A stretch of DNA of 64,000 bases, from contig CP126191.1 in NCBI GenBank assembly GCA_030272155.1, positions 8,268,501-8,332,500 on the forward strand. The letters run 5' to 3'. The notes beneath the pieces were generated by a model that saw only the letters and a program-made list of their open reading frames with translations, was not told the DNA's origin and ran no database searches. Within the stretch, counting starts at the first letter, position 1; the number at the start of each line of letters is the position of its first letter. Below are positions 23,982 through 34,439 of this stretch, in pieces. Source of the stretch: Tetradesmus obliquus (Eukaryota > Chlorophyta > Chlorophyceae > Sphaeropleales > Scenedesmaceae). The position numbers and the translations under genes were made by a program.

Positions 23982-26037
23982 CTACCAAGCAAGTGGCATG
24001 CTGCAGCACGCCTGCAGCTGCAGTGTCGGTTGCTGCTGGTGCTGGTGCTGCTGCTGCTGCTGCTGCAGCTGCTGCTCCATCGCCATGAGGCTACGCGCTA
24101 TGGCTTGGCACGTCTCCAGTGGCAGGCGCTGCTGCTGCTGCTGCTGCGCGTGCTGCGCCTGCTGCTGCACTGTGACGGCAGCCCCAGCAGCAGTGCCCAT
24201 CACTTCGCCCACCAGGCGCTCTGCCTCCATGTCCAGCCAGTCATTCAAAGCCTGCGGCAGCTGAGCCTCGCTGCCGCATGCTGCTGGCCCGCACGCCACG
24301 TCACATAAAGCTGGCAGTGCGGCCGCGTACGGCATCATCAACGCAGCAGCAGCAGCTAGCCCAGGGCCAGCACTGCAAGGTGGCGCGACACAGGGGACGG
24401 CAGCGTGCTGCTGCTGCTGCTGCTGCGGGGCTGTGCATGTGATGCTTGGGATGTTTGGGAAGGCATCACCAGCACTGGTGCTTGATGTCGTAGTGGAGCT
24501 GTTGCTGTGGTGGTGGTGGTGCGTCCATGGCAGCCCTGCTGCAGGGGCTGCGACGCCGGTAGATGCAGGAAGCAGCAGCAGTTGCTGCTGCTCCTGTGAG
24601 AACTGGCCGCCACCGCTGCACCATGTGCTGGCCAGCATGGTTGGTCCTGGAGCGCACACTGCTGCTGCTGCTGCTCCTGGCTGGCTTGAAAGCGGCCCAG
24701 CGCTGCCTGCCGCGTGTGCAGTGTGTGCTGCTGCAGCTTTGAGCCATGCTGCTACAGCTGGCTTGCAGCCTTTTGCTAGCTTCTGCAGCTGCTGCTGCTT
24801 GTGCTGCTGCTTGCAGGGGCCGTGTGCTGGTGGCTCGTCGGCATCGCCAGAGCTGTTGGTGCGGCGCCTGCGCAGTCCAGTGCGGCAGCTCCTGCAAGCG
24901 TGAAGCACAGCAGCAAGCAACAGCAGGTGAGTTGTTGTTCAACCCGCATGCAGCGATGATGACATGCAGCGATTACCGGAGCTGGCTTTATAACTGCGCC
25001 TAAGGGTGCTTTCCGCAGTGGATACATATCCTGCTGCATGTGGTCAAGTATGGCACAGGTCGACATGCGGTGCATGCTGACTTGTGTGTTGGATCAAGCA
25101 GCTGGAGCAAGTCACATCAGCATGCACAGCAGCGCAGTGGCACCCACCTCTTCTGGCCTTGGAACCTGGCAAGCTGCTCCAGCTTCCCTGCAGTGCACGC
25201 ACGGGCACAAGGATAGTAATCATTGATGTTGGAGCAACAAAGTAGCGGTGATCCAGTCACCCACAACTTCCTGTCTACAGCACCCTGGCATGAGCAGGTG
25301 CACAAACCAAGAGAACCGTGGTGTGAACATTGCCAACGGAACAAACGAACATCATTTGTAATAAATGTGAGTTGCAGCGGTTGAAACATTAAAAAATAGA
25401 ACTGACAGGCGCTGGTGCTCTGGGCAGCAGGGGTGACAGTGGGTAGCTTACTAGCAGTGTGTCAAGGAATTCTGCCAAGCACTGGGCTAACCCTGACTGG
25501 TGTGGAATTGTACAATATAAAAGCGAAGGATGATAGTACGAAGGTTTGTGTGAATAGAACACCAGTGCTGCGTCAAAATCGTACACCCCAACCACCACAA
25601 CCGCAGGGCCAGGCAAGAGTGGCCCCTTTGCCACTAGCCGCACAATCAGCGTGATCGTAACTTCTAATCGCTTCAAAAACACATCAACTATAACATTCAT
25701 AACGCTGACCGCACTGAGCTGTTGCTGCTGTCAATAAAAACATGACGTGGAGTGCTGATGTCACTGTCACAGCGCCCACAGTGTTGCGCTGTGAACGCCC
25801 TGGTCCTGTTGCTGCACACTCACCGCACTGCTGGCAAAACCGAAATAGGGTGTTGCCACAACCCTTCCTGCGCACAGCTTGTGCTCGCATGTGCTCCATG
25901 CACAGCTGCCGCTTCCAGCAGTAGGGCTTCACATCTGGCCCTGATAGGTCCACAGTGCACCCTTCTACCAGGCACAGCCCAGATGTCACACCCCGGCTGC
26001 AGCTCTTGTGTACTGGGGGCGTTGGTCCCGCTGCCAT
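23982..26037 (-). CDS. SBP-box (squamosa promoter-binding-like) transcription factor
   Basis: Three exons join exactly: 26037-25824, 25187-25148 (40 bases) and 24891-23982, giving 387 aa from the ATG at 26037. The SBP domain spans residues ~25-100. Site 1 (CLVEGC ... QLCMEH) is complete. Site 2 has FCQQCGKLEQL ... GQKRSC, where families normally have Cys-Cys-His-Cys; the His is replaced by Glu. A basic RSCRTGLRRRR segment overlaps the second site, as in bipartite SBP nuclear signals. The long last exon encodes Gln, Ala and His runs (activation-like, low complexity) and a segment DWLDMEAERLVGEVMG of unknown role. SBP proteins bind GTAC-core DNA; the Chlamydomonas member CRR1 senses copper. An upstream exon is possible because CTGCAG precedes the ATG by two bases. 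Splice phases all agree, so the gene structure is well supported. Confidence 0.88.
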
Positions 26038-26079
26038 TGCCTGCAGGTGCGTGACCAAGCATGCTGGTGAGGAGTCAGC

Positions 26080-26135
26080 AACAGGGGACTATCGGCAGCT
26101 GTTAATTAACAGGGGACTATCGGCAGCTGTTAATT
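26080..26135. repeat. Perfect 28-bp tandem duplication just upstream of the SBP gene
   Basis: A 28-base unit (containing AGGGGACTATCGGCAGC) occurs twice head-to-tail at 26080-26107 and 26108-26135 without mismatch. It lies 43 bases 5' of the SBP ATG, in the presumed 5' UTR, core promoter or first intron. Confidence 0.9.
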
Positions 26136-28503
26136 ATAATGGTGTCCACAGTGGGTGATGCAAGCTCCAGTAAGCAGTTGAAGCAAGTTGCTCGTTGCTT
26201 CAAGAAACTGCTTAAGTCGAATCATTTACACAACTACAAGCTGTTGCGGCTGCAGTGGCGGACTGCGACGCGTTTGCTGCCTTTAGCACCGCGTGAACAT
26301 ACCAATGCGTCGATGTCAGCTTCCACCCAGATAGCGCGCCTGTAGTGACCGGCTTACTCTAACTAATGAAGTGCCTGCATATGCGTGTTGTTAGGAGCTT
26401 GGCTGCTGGCGCACTGCTCGTCAGCTAGTCCCGATACGTGTCTTGCGACACTGTAAAACTACTGCATGAGATGTGCTATCGACGTTGAAGACCTCTATGA
26501 GCGTAATTCGGTCTGGTCTTGAGCGTGTGGCGTGGATGCGATTGACACGGTGTCACCTGCGGCAAGTGAGGCCGGTAACTTGCGATGATGCATATGTACG
26601 CAGGCACTTTGCGTGCTTCAAAAGTCAAGAAAAAGCCCAAGAAACGCTGTAAAAGCATCTTTAATGGCATTGCTGGACGTTAGCAGCTTTCCAGAGGCCA
26701 TTCAAGGAGTGCATAATGATTTTGCACGCGAAGCCTGTTTTCACGCTAAGGACACTTTCAGAGCTCGATAACCCACATAAAGCAACACAAGTATTTTCAA
26801 GTAATTTCTCAGCCGAAAGTGTGGCCTGAAGATGCACTACGGCACTTTCACTCGCTCGTCACACTGGTGGACAAGGCGCAGATTGATTTGTGATGCTGGG
26901 AGCCCTGTGCTAGTGATTGCAGCCTTGCCAACGCACGTCTTGTGATTTGTTCATTTGCTTGCTGTACTTGGACATTGGTGTTGGCTGGATTCCTTACAAA
27001 ACTTGATCGGCCACGCACAACAGACACGCACAGCAAACACCTTTCGAACGATGTAAATATGCCAAGCACAGCAGCACGACAGCATACATGCGCTGTTCAA
27101 AGCCATGCAATCACTGCCTTCCGTTGCTCCCCATACAGCATGCTGCGCAGTGACACAGCAGTGACCTGCTTGCACGTTGTACCAATTGAATGCGGTGTAT
27201 CACCTGAAGCAACCAGCAACCATGTGCCTGTGAGCAGTCAGCATGTATAAGAACGAATTTACACATCCGCAGAGTCCTCAAGGACCGCCTTGAATGCGAA
27301 ACTGCACATTCAAGCAAAGCTGCGCCAGAAGACCTATCGTTCTCGTGCATGTTCAGGCCGCAGTGCAAATGAACAAACACAGCTGCCCCATCAGCTGCAA
27401 GCGCTACGCAGCCAGTTCTAGCATGAAACAGCACACGCTGCGCAGCATGCTGACCAGGAAACACACGCTTCCGTGCACCGCCACGCATCACCTAGCACTG
27501 CAAGCGCAGCAGCACGGCATCTGAAGATCGCATCATGATGATCAGGCCGGCCCGGGAACCCATCAACTGACTGAAATCAGTCAGCAGAATGAACACCACA
27601 CTGTGCATGGGCCTGCCCTGGCCCACTGGCAGCCCTGCATTGCAGGTGCTCAAAAAGCTCCCAGCTGGCATTAGGAAGAGTTGCAGCTTTCACCAGGCAC
27701 GCCCAGGATGCGTCCAACTCTGCTCGACAGCACGCCACACAACAGGAAACTCTGCCAACATTGGCACACATGTGTACACATTGATGTACTGCTGCTGGTG
27801 TTGTCACCAGGAGTAGGCAGCTGGCCGCAGCACTGCCGCCCCAGGGCCGGACCTGCAGGAATGCAGCTGCCCTGCCTGGCACAACACACCCTTTGCGCTT
27901 GTCTGCCTTGCCAACAGCACGGCTGAGCACATGTGGACAGACGAAATCACACTGCTCCTGGACTCCAAAAAATCGAGGTAATTGCATGCACTGCACCTCC
28001 TGGTGTGCAGGAGGTTTGCAGCGCCCAGCATTCAAAGGACCGAGCACGTAACCACACACGACTTGCCTGAAGCAGGCAACACCAACGCACACAAACCTGG
28101 GCGATGCCCTGTACGACACATCACACATACTCAAGCACCAAAGCATAAAAAATGACTCACTGCATGGATGGGCATCGCAGCACAGCGGCTTGCTGAAATG
28201 CTGCCCAGCAAGCTGTGTCGCAGTGGCCAGCTGCAGGCGCCTGCTGCCGGCTGAACGAGGACACTGTGCAGAAGCGAAATGCACCCACAACACCACACAG
28301 GCGTATGCACAAACCAAGAAACAACAAACACCCGACTCTGACCCATGCCGCTTCGCTGCTGAGCAACGGGATGCCTGGCTGCAGCGGTTGCAGCTGCTGT
28401 TGGGGCTGCCATCGCACTAAACACAGGCAGCGCAGCAGCCTGGGAGGACAGCCGCGCAGACAAGGTGGCAGGCAAGGTGCCACGCAGGGCTGCCCAGCCG
28501 ATG
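26136..28503. other. Intergenic between SBP promoter and PP2C 3' end
   Basis: The left side is the SBP promoter region; the right side would hold the long 3' UTR of the phosphatase gene. The longest frame (28317-27577, minus) is Cys-rich without domains. I found no RNA gene and no clear poly(A) signal near the phosphatase stop. Confidence 0.4.
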
Positions 28504-29586
28504 TCAGCTGACCACAGCCACCAGCACAGTGATGTCGTCTGGCTTGCCGCCGCTGTACACCTGCAGCACAGCAGCACACAGTACACACCATGTTGCTATG
28601 ATGCCGTGATGCGGGACAGCCGTGCTTGCATGGACAGCCCACTAGGAGCGCTGGGGGACCTTGGGCAGGGGGTCTCCTGGACAAGCACTGCGTGAAGGTG
28701 CTTTCTTCAAGTTGGACTGTCCATCGTTACACACCGCAGTCGGCACCAGACACCCTCCTTGCCCAAGTCTGCACTACACTACCTGCATGGCGTGCGATGC
28801 CGCTGACATTGAAACAAGAAATGCTAGCAGTGCAGGCGGCGAACGCAACCTGCACCAACTGTCCCCACAACCTGCAGCAACAGCCCCGGCTGCCGTCAAA
28901 CGCTGCCACAGCGTTCCTGCAGCTGCCCTGCCAGCCAACCTGCTGCTGCTGCTGCCGCTCACCATGTCGAAGGCCTCAGTGGCGGCCCTGCTGTATGGCG
29001 TGATGCGCTGCTTGTCCAGGCTGTTGTCGAAGGCCACCTTGGCCATCTGCTGCGCCATGGCTGCAGGCTTGGCGCCAGCCTGCAGCAGCGCACCCACCTG
29101 TGACACAGCAGCAGCAGCAGCAGCAGCAGCAGCGCCGCGAGCCAGGCATGCGGAGCAGAACTTGTGTTAGCAAGACTTGCAGGGGAGTGCTGATGCAGAC
29201 AGAACAGCAGCGTACAAACAGCACCCTGCTGTGCGGTGCACATGCCACATCAGAAGCACATCAATACATCTGGTTTCGTCCATCTCTTCATGTATTGCTC
29301 CTGGGCGCTGTATTAACAACACCCCAAACTCCTGCAAGCTGGATCAGCAGCTGACCCCTGCTGCTGCTGCTGCAAGCCAGCCAGGCCCACCTGCGCCACC
29401 ATCTCCTTGTCTGACATGTTATCTAACAGCCCGTCACTGCCCATGACGATGACGTCACCCGCCACCACCGGCAGCGTGGAGAGCTCAGCGTCAGCGGGGC
29501 TGTTGGCGTAGCGGTGGTGGCCCAGCTGGTAGGGGCAGCCAAACTCGTGCTCCAGCTGCGGCGTGCGGAACTTCACGCGCAGCTGC

Positions 29587-29619
<33 letters not shown>

Positions 29620-30728
29620 GTGACTTCAAGCAAGACATCCGCAACTGTGCAGGAACATCCAGCGCAGCTGCAGCAGCAGAGTGTGATGAGGCAGCAACAG
29701 GTAAAACACCAAACACGTGTGATAGTCACAAGGTACATACAAAAACTGGGATTGCCGCACGCCCAGCTCCCCTTCTCCAGCCACTGAGGAGCCCGGCCCC
29801 CGGCCCACCACCAGGAAGCCCGAGTCGCCCAGCAGCTGCCCCACCACTTGCACACAGCACGCACGGCAGCCGCAAGCTCACCTCCCCTTCGCCAGCCACT
29901 GAGGAGCCGGGCCCCCGGCCCACCACCAAGAACCTTACATGCTCACACGGCCGCTGTCTCACTATAAACATTGTCATGTACACACCAGCAGCAAGCCCAC
30001 CTGTACATAGAACAGCCCATCAGCCGCAAGCTCACCTCCCCTTCGCCAGCCACTGAGGAGCCAGGCCCCCGGCCCACCACCAGGAAGCCAGCATGCAGCC
30101 ACAGCCTCACCATGGAAATGTCACGTACACACCAACCGCCCCTCACCTCCCCTTCTCCAGCCACTGAGGAGCCGGGCCCCCGCCCCACCACCAGGAAGCC
30201 CGAGTCGCCCAGCGTGGCTGACTGCAGCTTGCCTGACTCCTTGTTGATGGTCAGCAGGCAGGCGGTGCAGCTGCCCTGCACGCCCTCGCTCTCCACGTGG
30301 CGCGCAGCAATGGACAGCACTGCACGGCACAGGCCAGGCAAAGTCACAGAGGAGCAGCAGGCGAGGCAGCAGCGTGGGTTGATATGGCGGAAGATACACG
30401 CACTGGTTGCGCGCAATGTACTGGTGGGTGTCACATCGCACCAGAGCACAGCGCAAGCATGCATGCAGCACAAGCATGCATGCAGCACAAGGCTGGGGGC
30501 AGAGGCTGTGATCAGCAGCTGCTCCGCAATGTGGGCTGCAGCATGTGCTGTTGCCACCGGCACAGCCCACACAGTGGCACATTCATGCAAGCCCGGTCTC
30601 TGGTTGCTATGCTGCTGCTGCTGCCGTCGCCGGTGCTGCCATTGCTGCCGGTCCTCAGTCATGGGCACGTCCTCACAGCCCGCCGCCACCACTGCTGCTG
30701 GTGCTGCTGGCTGCCACCGCCGCAACCA

Positions 30729-30777
<49 letters not shown>

Positions 30778-31193
30778 TGCCGCTCCTCACCCTTGAACAC
30801 ATCCTCGCAGCCCGCCGCCACCATGTGCTGGCATGTCTCCATGAGTGTGCGCGCCATGGTGCCGCTGTCGATGCCCTGCTCCTTCCACATGTACACGCCG
30901 TCAGCCACACCCATGCCAAACACGTTCCTGCGCCAGCAGCAGCAGCAGCAGATGCATTGAGCAAAACAGCAATGGCAGGCGAACCTAAACAGCCAATTTT
31001 GGCAATGGCGGTGCTGTTGCTGCTGCTTTCATTGTCGCCTACAGCAACTGCTGCTGCTGTCGCAACTATCACGCGCTGCCGCCAGCTGTGATGCTGACAC
31101 ACATCGGCAACTCTGCTGCTGCTGCTGCTGCTGCAACAGTGCGCATGCGCGCTGCCGTCCCCCTCTATGCGTGACCGACTGTGAACCGAAAGC

Positions 31194-31232
<39 letters not shown>

Positions 31233-31779
31233 GGGTGCTCACTGTCCGGTGGCGTAGAAGTATGCGTCCTCGCCGCCGTAGCCGAAGCCCTTCATGTTCA
31301 CGCCGCGGATCTTGTTCTTGATCACCTGCAGCAGCGGCAGCAGCAGGGGCAGCAGCAGCAGCAGCAGGCGCAGGAGTAGCTGGCAGCGCTCGCAAGCCGC
31401 GCATGAAGAGCAGGGGCCAGAAGGCTGCACTGATGCGGCACAGCAATGCAAAGGCCCGGCAGCCAAGCAGGTCTGAGGCAGCTGCAGTTGCAAAACGGCT
31501 GGCGCTAGCTGCGCCTGACAAGATGCCGATGTTTGCTGCCGCGCAATCTTCCCCTGTAGTCACGCCTGCTGCCGCCGCCCCTGGTGCCCCTGCCCGCATG
31601 CTGCTGCCGCGTCTGCTGCTGCTGCTGCCAAGTTGCTGCTGCTGCTGCTGCTGGCTCGCACCTTCTCCGGGTGAGGGAAGGCCACGCCCGACACCGCCAC
31701 CTGCACCGGCTGTGCCTGTACCGCCAGCGCCTGCAGCGCCTCACTCTCCACCAGCGGCAGCAGGTTGCGCTCCAGCGAG

Positions 31780-31811
<32 letters not shown>

Positions 31812-32321
31812 TTGTTATCAGTGCATGCTAGCTGCGCTGACTATTACATGTAGGCACATACAGTAGGCATTGTGCAGCGCTGCTGCCTGGTCACTGAGGC
31901 GTGCTGCTGCACCTCCAGCTGATGTGGCTGCTGCTGATGCATGTGCATGGCAACGGCAGCAGCCACTGCTGCCTTCGTCACCGCTGCTGCACCAGACCCC
32001 AGCTGCAACCTCCACACTGCAAGACGTGAATCACTTGTATGTGCAGCTGCATTGCTCCCACCAGCTGCACTGTTCCTGCTGCAGCTGCTGCTGCTGCTGT
32101 TTTAAGCATCGCAACACCTTTTATATCCATGCGCATGCACCAGCTGCTGCTGCTGCTGCCTGCCAGCCCCTCCTGCCCAGGTAGCAGCTGCTGCTGCCCA
32201 CATGCATGCGACATCACAGCATATAACATACCAAGCACTAGAAACTCTTGGTGTGCCGTGCAGGCAGTGCTATGCCCTTTCCTGCAGTAGCCTGCCAGTG
32301 CTGCTGCCGCTGCACCGCACA

Positions 32322-32355
<34 letters not shown>

Positions 32356-32831
32356 GGCACCACGCAGGCCGTCCCACCTTCATAGTCTCCGCAGTCGCTG
32401 TGCCCAAACCACGCATTGCACGGGAAGGAGTAGTGCTCCCCATTGGGCCCATGCACAATAACACTCTCCAGGAACCATCCGTCCCCTGTGGCAGTGCAGC
32501 TGGCCTTTTCCCGCTCCACAAACACACGCCTGATGGGCCCTATCGGGGGCACTTGGACATCAAATGTCACTTTTGAGCCCCGTGTTAAGCCCTCATCTTC
32601 ACTGTTGCCCACCACAAACTTGTCTGACTCGCCGTGGCTGCCTATCAGCTGCACGTATGCAGCAGAGCCGGTGCCGGCGCCTGCACAAGCGCACAGCAGC
32701 GGCAGTGGAGCAGCGGTGCAGCAGCATGCAGGAGTGTGGTAGTGCAGTGAGAGTGGTGGGGAGTCAGGGATGCAGCGATGCGAGAAAATGTGCATGGATA
32801 ACGGTGCACGGGTGTGTGCCTGGCATGGCAA

Positions 32832-32871
<40 letters not shown>

Positions 32872-32979
32872 GTTAATCTGTGGCAGTTGGCCCTGCTGTG
32901 TGCAGCAGCAACTGCATGATAAGGCTGTTGACGATGCATGCAAGAGAGCATCTCGCTCAAGGTTGTTGAATTGCTGGAG

Positions 32980-33011
<32 letters not shown>

Positions 33012-33329
33012 GGTGATGACATGCGCTGCTGCCTCACCTCTGAGGTTGCCAGTCACGACGCTGACGCGGTACGTTTCCAAGTCATTCTGCAGCTGCCGCG
33101 CTGCCACACCATAGTTGGCCTGAAAGCTTGGCGTGGTAGCGCTTGCCCCGCTAGCTGCTGCAGTGCTGTTGCCTGCTGCGCCCACAGTGCTGCCTAGTAC
33201 AGTAGTGCCAGTGCTGCTGAGGTGCTGCTCGGGCCATGCGGCCAGCAGCTGCAGCGGCTCTGTCGGCGATCTAGCGTGTGCACTGTTCAAAGAGCGCCCG
33301 AGCAGCCGTGTAAGTCGTCTCAGAGCCAT
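28504..33329 (-). CDS. PLAT-domain / PTC7-like PP2C protein phosphatase fusion
   Basis: Nine exons join in frame: 33329-33038, 32680-32378, 31780-31662, 31325-31243, 30927-30791, 30319-30147, 29582-29391, 29097-28963 and 28560-28504, giving 496 aa. Residues 1-85 are an Arg/Ser/Ala-rich leader (MALRRLTRLLGRSLNSAHAR) resembling an organelle presequence. Residues ~87-198 are a PLAT/LH2 domain (YRVSVVTGNLRGAGTGSAAYVQLIG, FVEREKASCTATGDGWFL, HYSFPCNAWF). Residues ~230-496 are a PP2C of the PTC7/SpoIIE-like group with all metal motifs: YGGEDAYF, VADGV, LGDSGFLVV, MGSDGLLDNM and KPDDITVLVAV. PTC7 enzymes dephosphorylate mitochondrial or plastid proteins; PLAT domains bind lipid or protein partners at membranes, so the fusion may tether the phosphatase (inference). 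The exon 2-exon 3 junction that fuses the domains keeps phase, but needs cDNA proof. Many introns carry CTG runs at the acceptor. Confidence 0.87.
29585..29617. repeat. CTG run against the exon 7 acceptor
   Basis: On the coding strand the triplets read CTG and end at the CCGCAG acceptor of exon 7, taking the position of the polypyrimidine tract. Confidence 0.7.
29767..30210 (-). repeat. Four copies of the exon 6 donor end in PP2C intron 6
   Basis: The real exon end (coding GFLVVGRGPGSSVAGEGE plus GTGAG) lies at 30147-30210. About 55-base copies follow inside the intron at ~30034-30090, ~29880-29932 and ~29767-29828. The two nearer copies keep a GT after the Glu codon; the farthest has CT there, so that donor is lost although it retains the longest stretch of exon (including GDSG). 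Confidence 0.88.
30731..30774. repeat. (CTG)n microsatellite in PP2C intron 5
   Basis: About fourteen consecutive triplets (CAG on the coding strand) lie a few bases inside the donor of exon 5; it is among the longest triplet runs in the window. Confidence 0.85.
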
Positions 33330-34439
33330 TCCAGGCCCTTTCACACCACCAGCATGTTGGCAAGCCCTTCAGCGGTCCAGCATCAAATGTTCAGCGTACT
33401 ATACACGATCTAAGATAGCAAAGCTGGTTCCTAGGCGTGCACAACAACTCAGGTCACCCCAGAACGTTTGTCGCCCTGTGAACGAGTGCAACCTGCAGGA
33501 GTGACGTTGCAAAGGTGCGGCAGCTTTGATAATCTGCAACCAATTGCTGGTGGTTCTCGCAGGAGCAACAGTGCAGAGCACAGAGCGGAAGGACACCACA
33601 CTGCGAGGGTTTGCCTGCGGGCGAGGGCTGGGATCACAAAGTCGTGCTTTCTTGTTGGAATCCTAGATCAGTGCCAAGCATAATCCGGCACTTGCCCTGG
33701 GCTTGGCTGTTCTAGGACGCCCACACCTTGTCATTCGTTCGGAGTATGACAGCAACAGAAACTGTTCACCTCCTGCCACATCTCCTGAGACGCACCTCGC
33801 CAACAGCATTTGGGACGTTGGTTACCGCTGTAGCAGATACCGCTAAGAAAGAAGCCGACAGCACCGCAGGAAGGATCAGCAGTTGCTGCTGCACACACCA
33901 AACAACCCTAGCAGCACATCAACAGCAGCGGCTGCACCACAGCAGGGCAGGCCAGCTTATTCTGCCAAAGCCGAGCTACCCAAAGCACATGTGCCACAAC
34001 CTCGTCCACACACGAACCCAGCACCACTGTATGGCTGCAGACTAGCAGCCTGCAGCAACCAACCACCACTCGCCAACAAACACTTCATCAACCTGTACAC
34101 GATATTGCCTGCTGCAGCCACAGGCTGCTCAACAGCAGCGCACGGCATCCCATTGCTGCCCACACACAGCACGTCGACAGGCCAGCAAGACAAAGCACAG
34201 CAAGTGCAATGTGCATATAATCTGCACATGCCGCCATGCTCGCCTTCCCACACAGGACACGCAGCTGAACCGCAAACTGCTGCAGAAGACGCAATTCATA
34301 AAGATCAGTTCCACCTAGTGAACGAAAAGGTCCCACGCAACGGCTGGGCTGGCAGATACACAGTGACTGCTTTGCCCGCTTGCTTACATGCAAATGTCAC
34401 CACTATGTCAACACCACTGACCACACAACTCCCCACGCA
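33330..34439. other. Intergenic, PP2C promoter side and PLGG1 3' UTR
   Basis: No coding region with homology is seen on either strand. The left end is the presumed promoter of the phosphatase gene; the right end is the PLGG1 3' UTR. Confidence 0.45.
34384..34388 (-). terminator. TGTAA poly(A) signal of PLGG1
   Basis: TTACA on the plus strand reads TGTAA on the coding strand, 52 bases past the PLGG1 stop codon. Confidence 0.5.

Noticed and set aside
27577..28317. Minus-strand open frame of 246 codons downstream of the PP2C gene
   Set aside because: No recognisable motif; composition resembles untranslated sequence and it lies just past the phosphatase stop, so 3' UTR is likelier.
29971..30960. 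Plus-strand open frame of 329 codons across the PP2C gene
   Set aside because: It is antisense to PP2C exons 5 and 6 and to the intronic echoes; its repetitive Pro-rich segments are simply the reverse reading of the repeated exon end.
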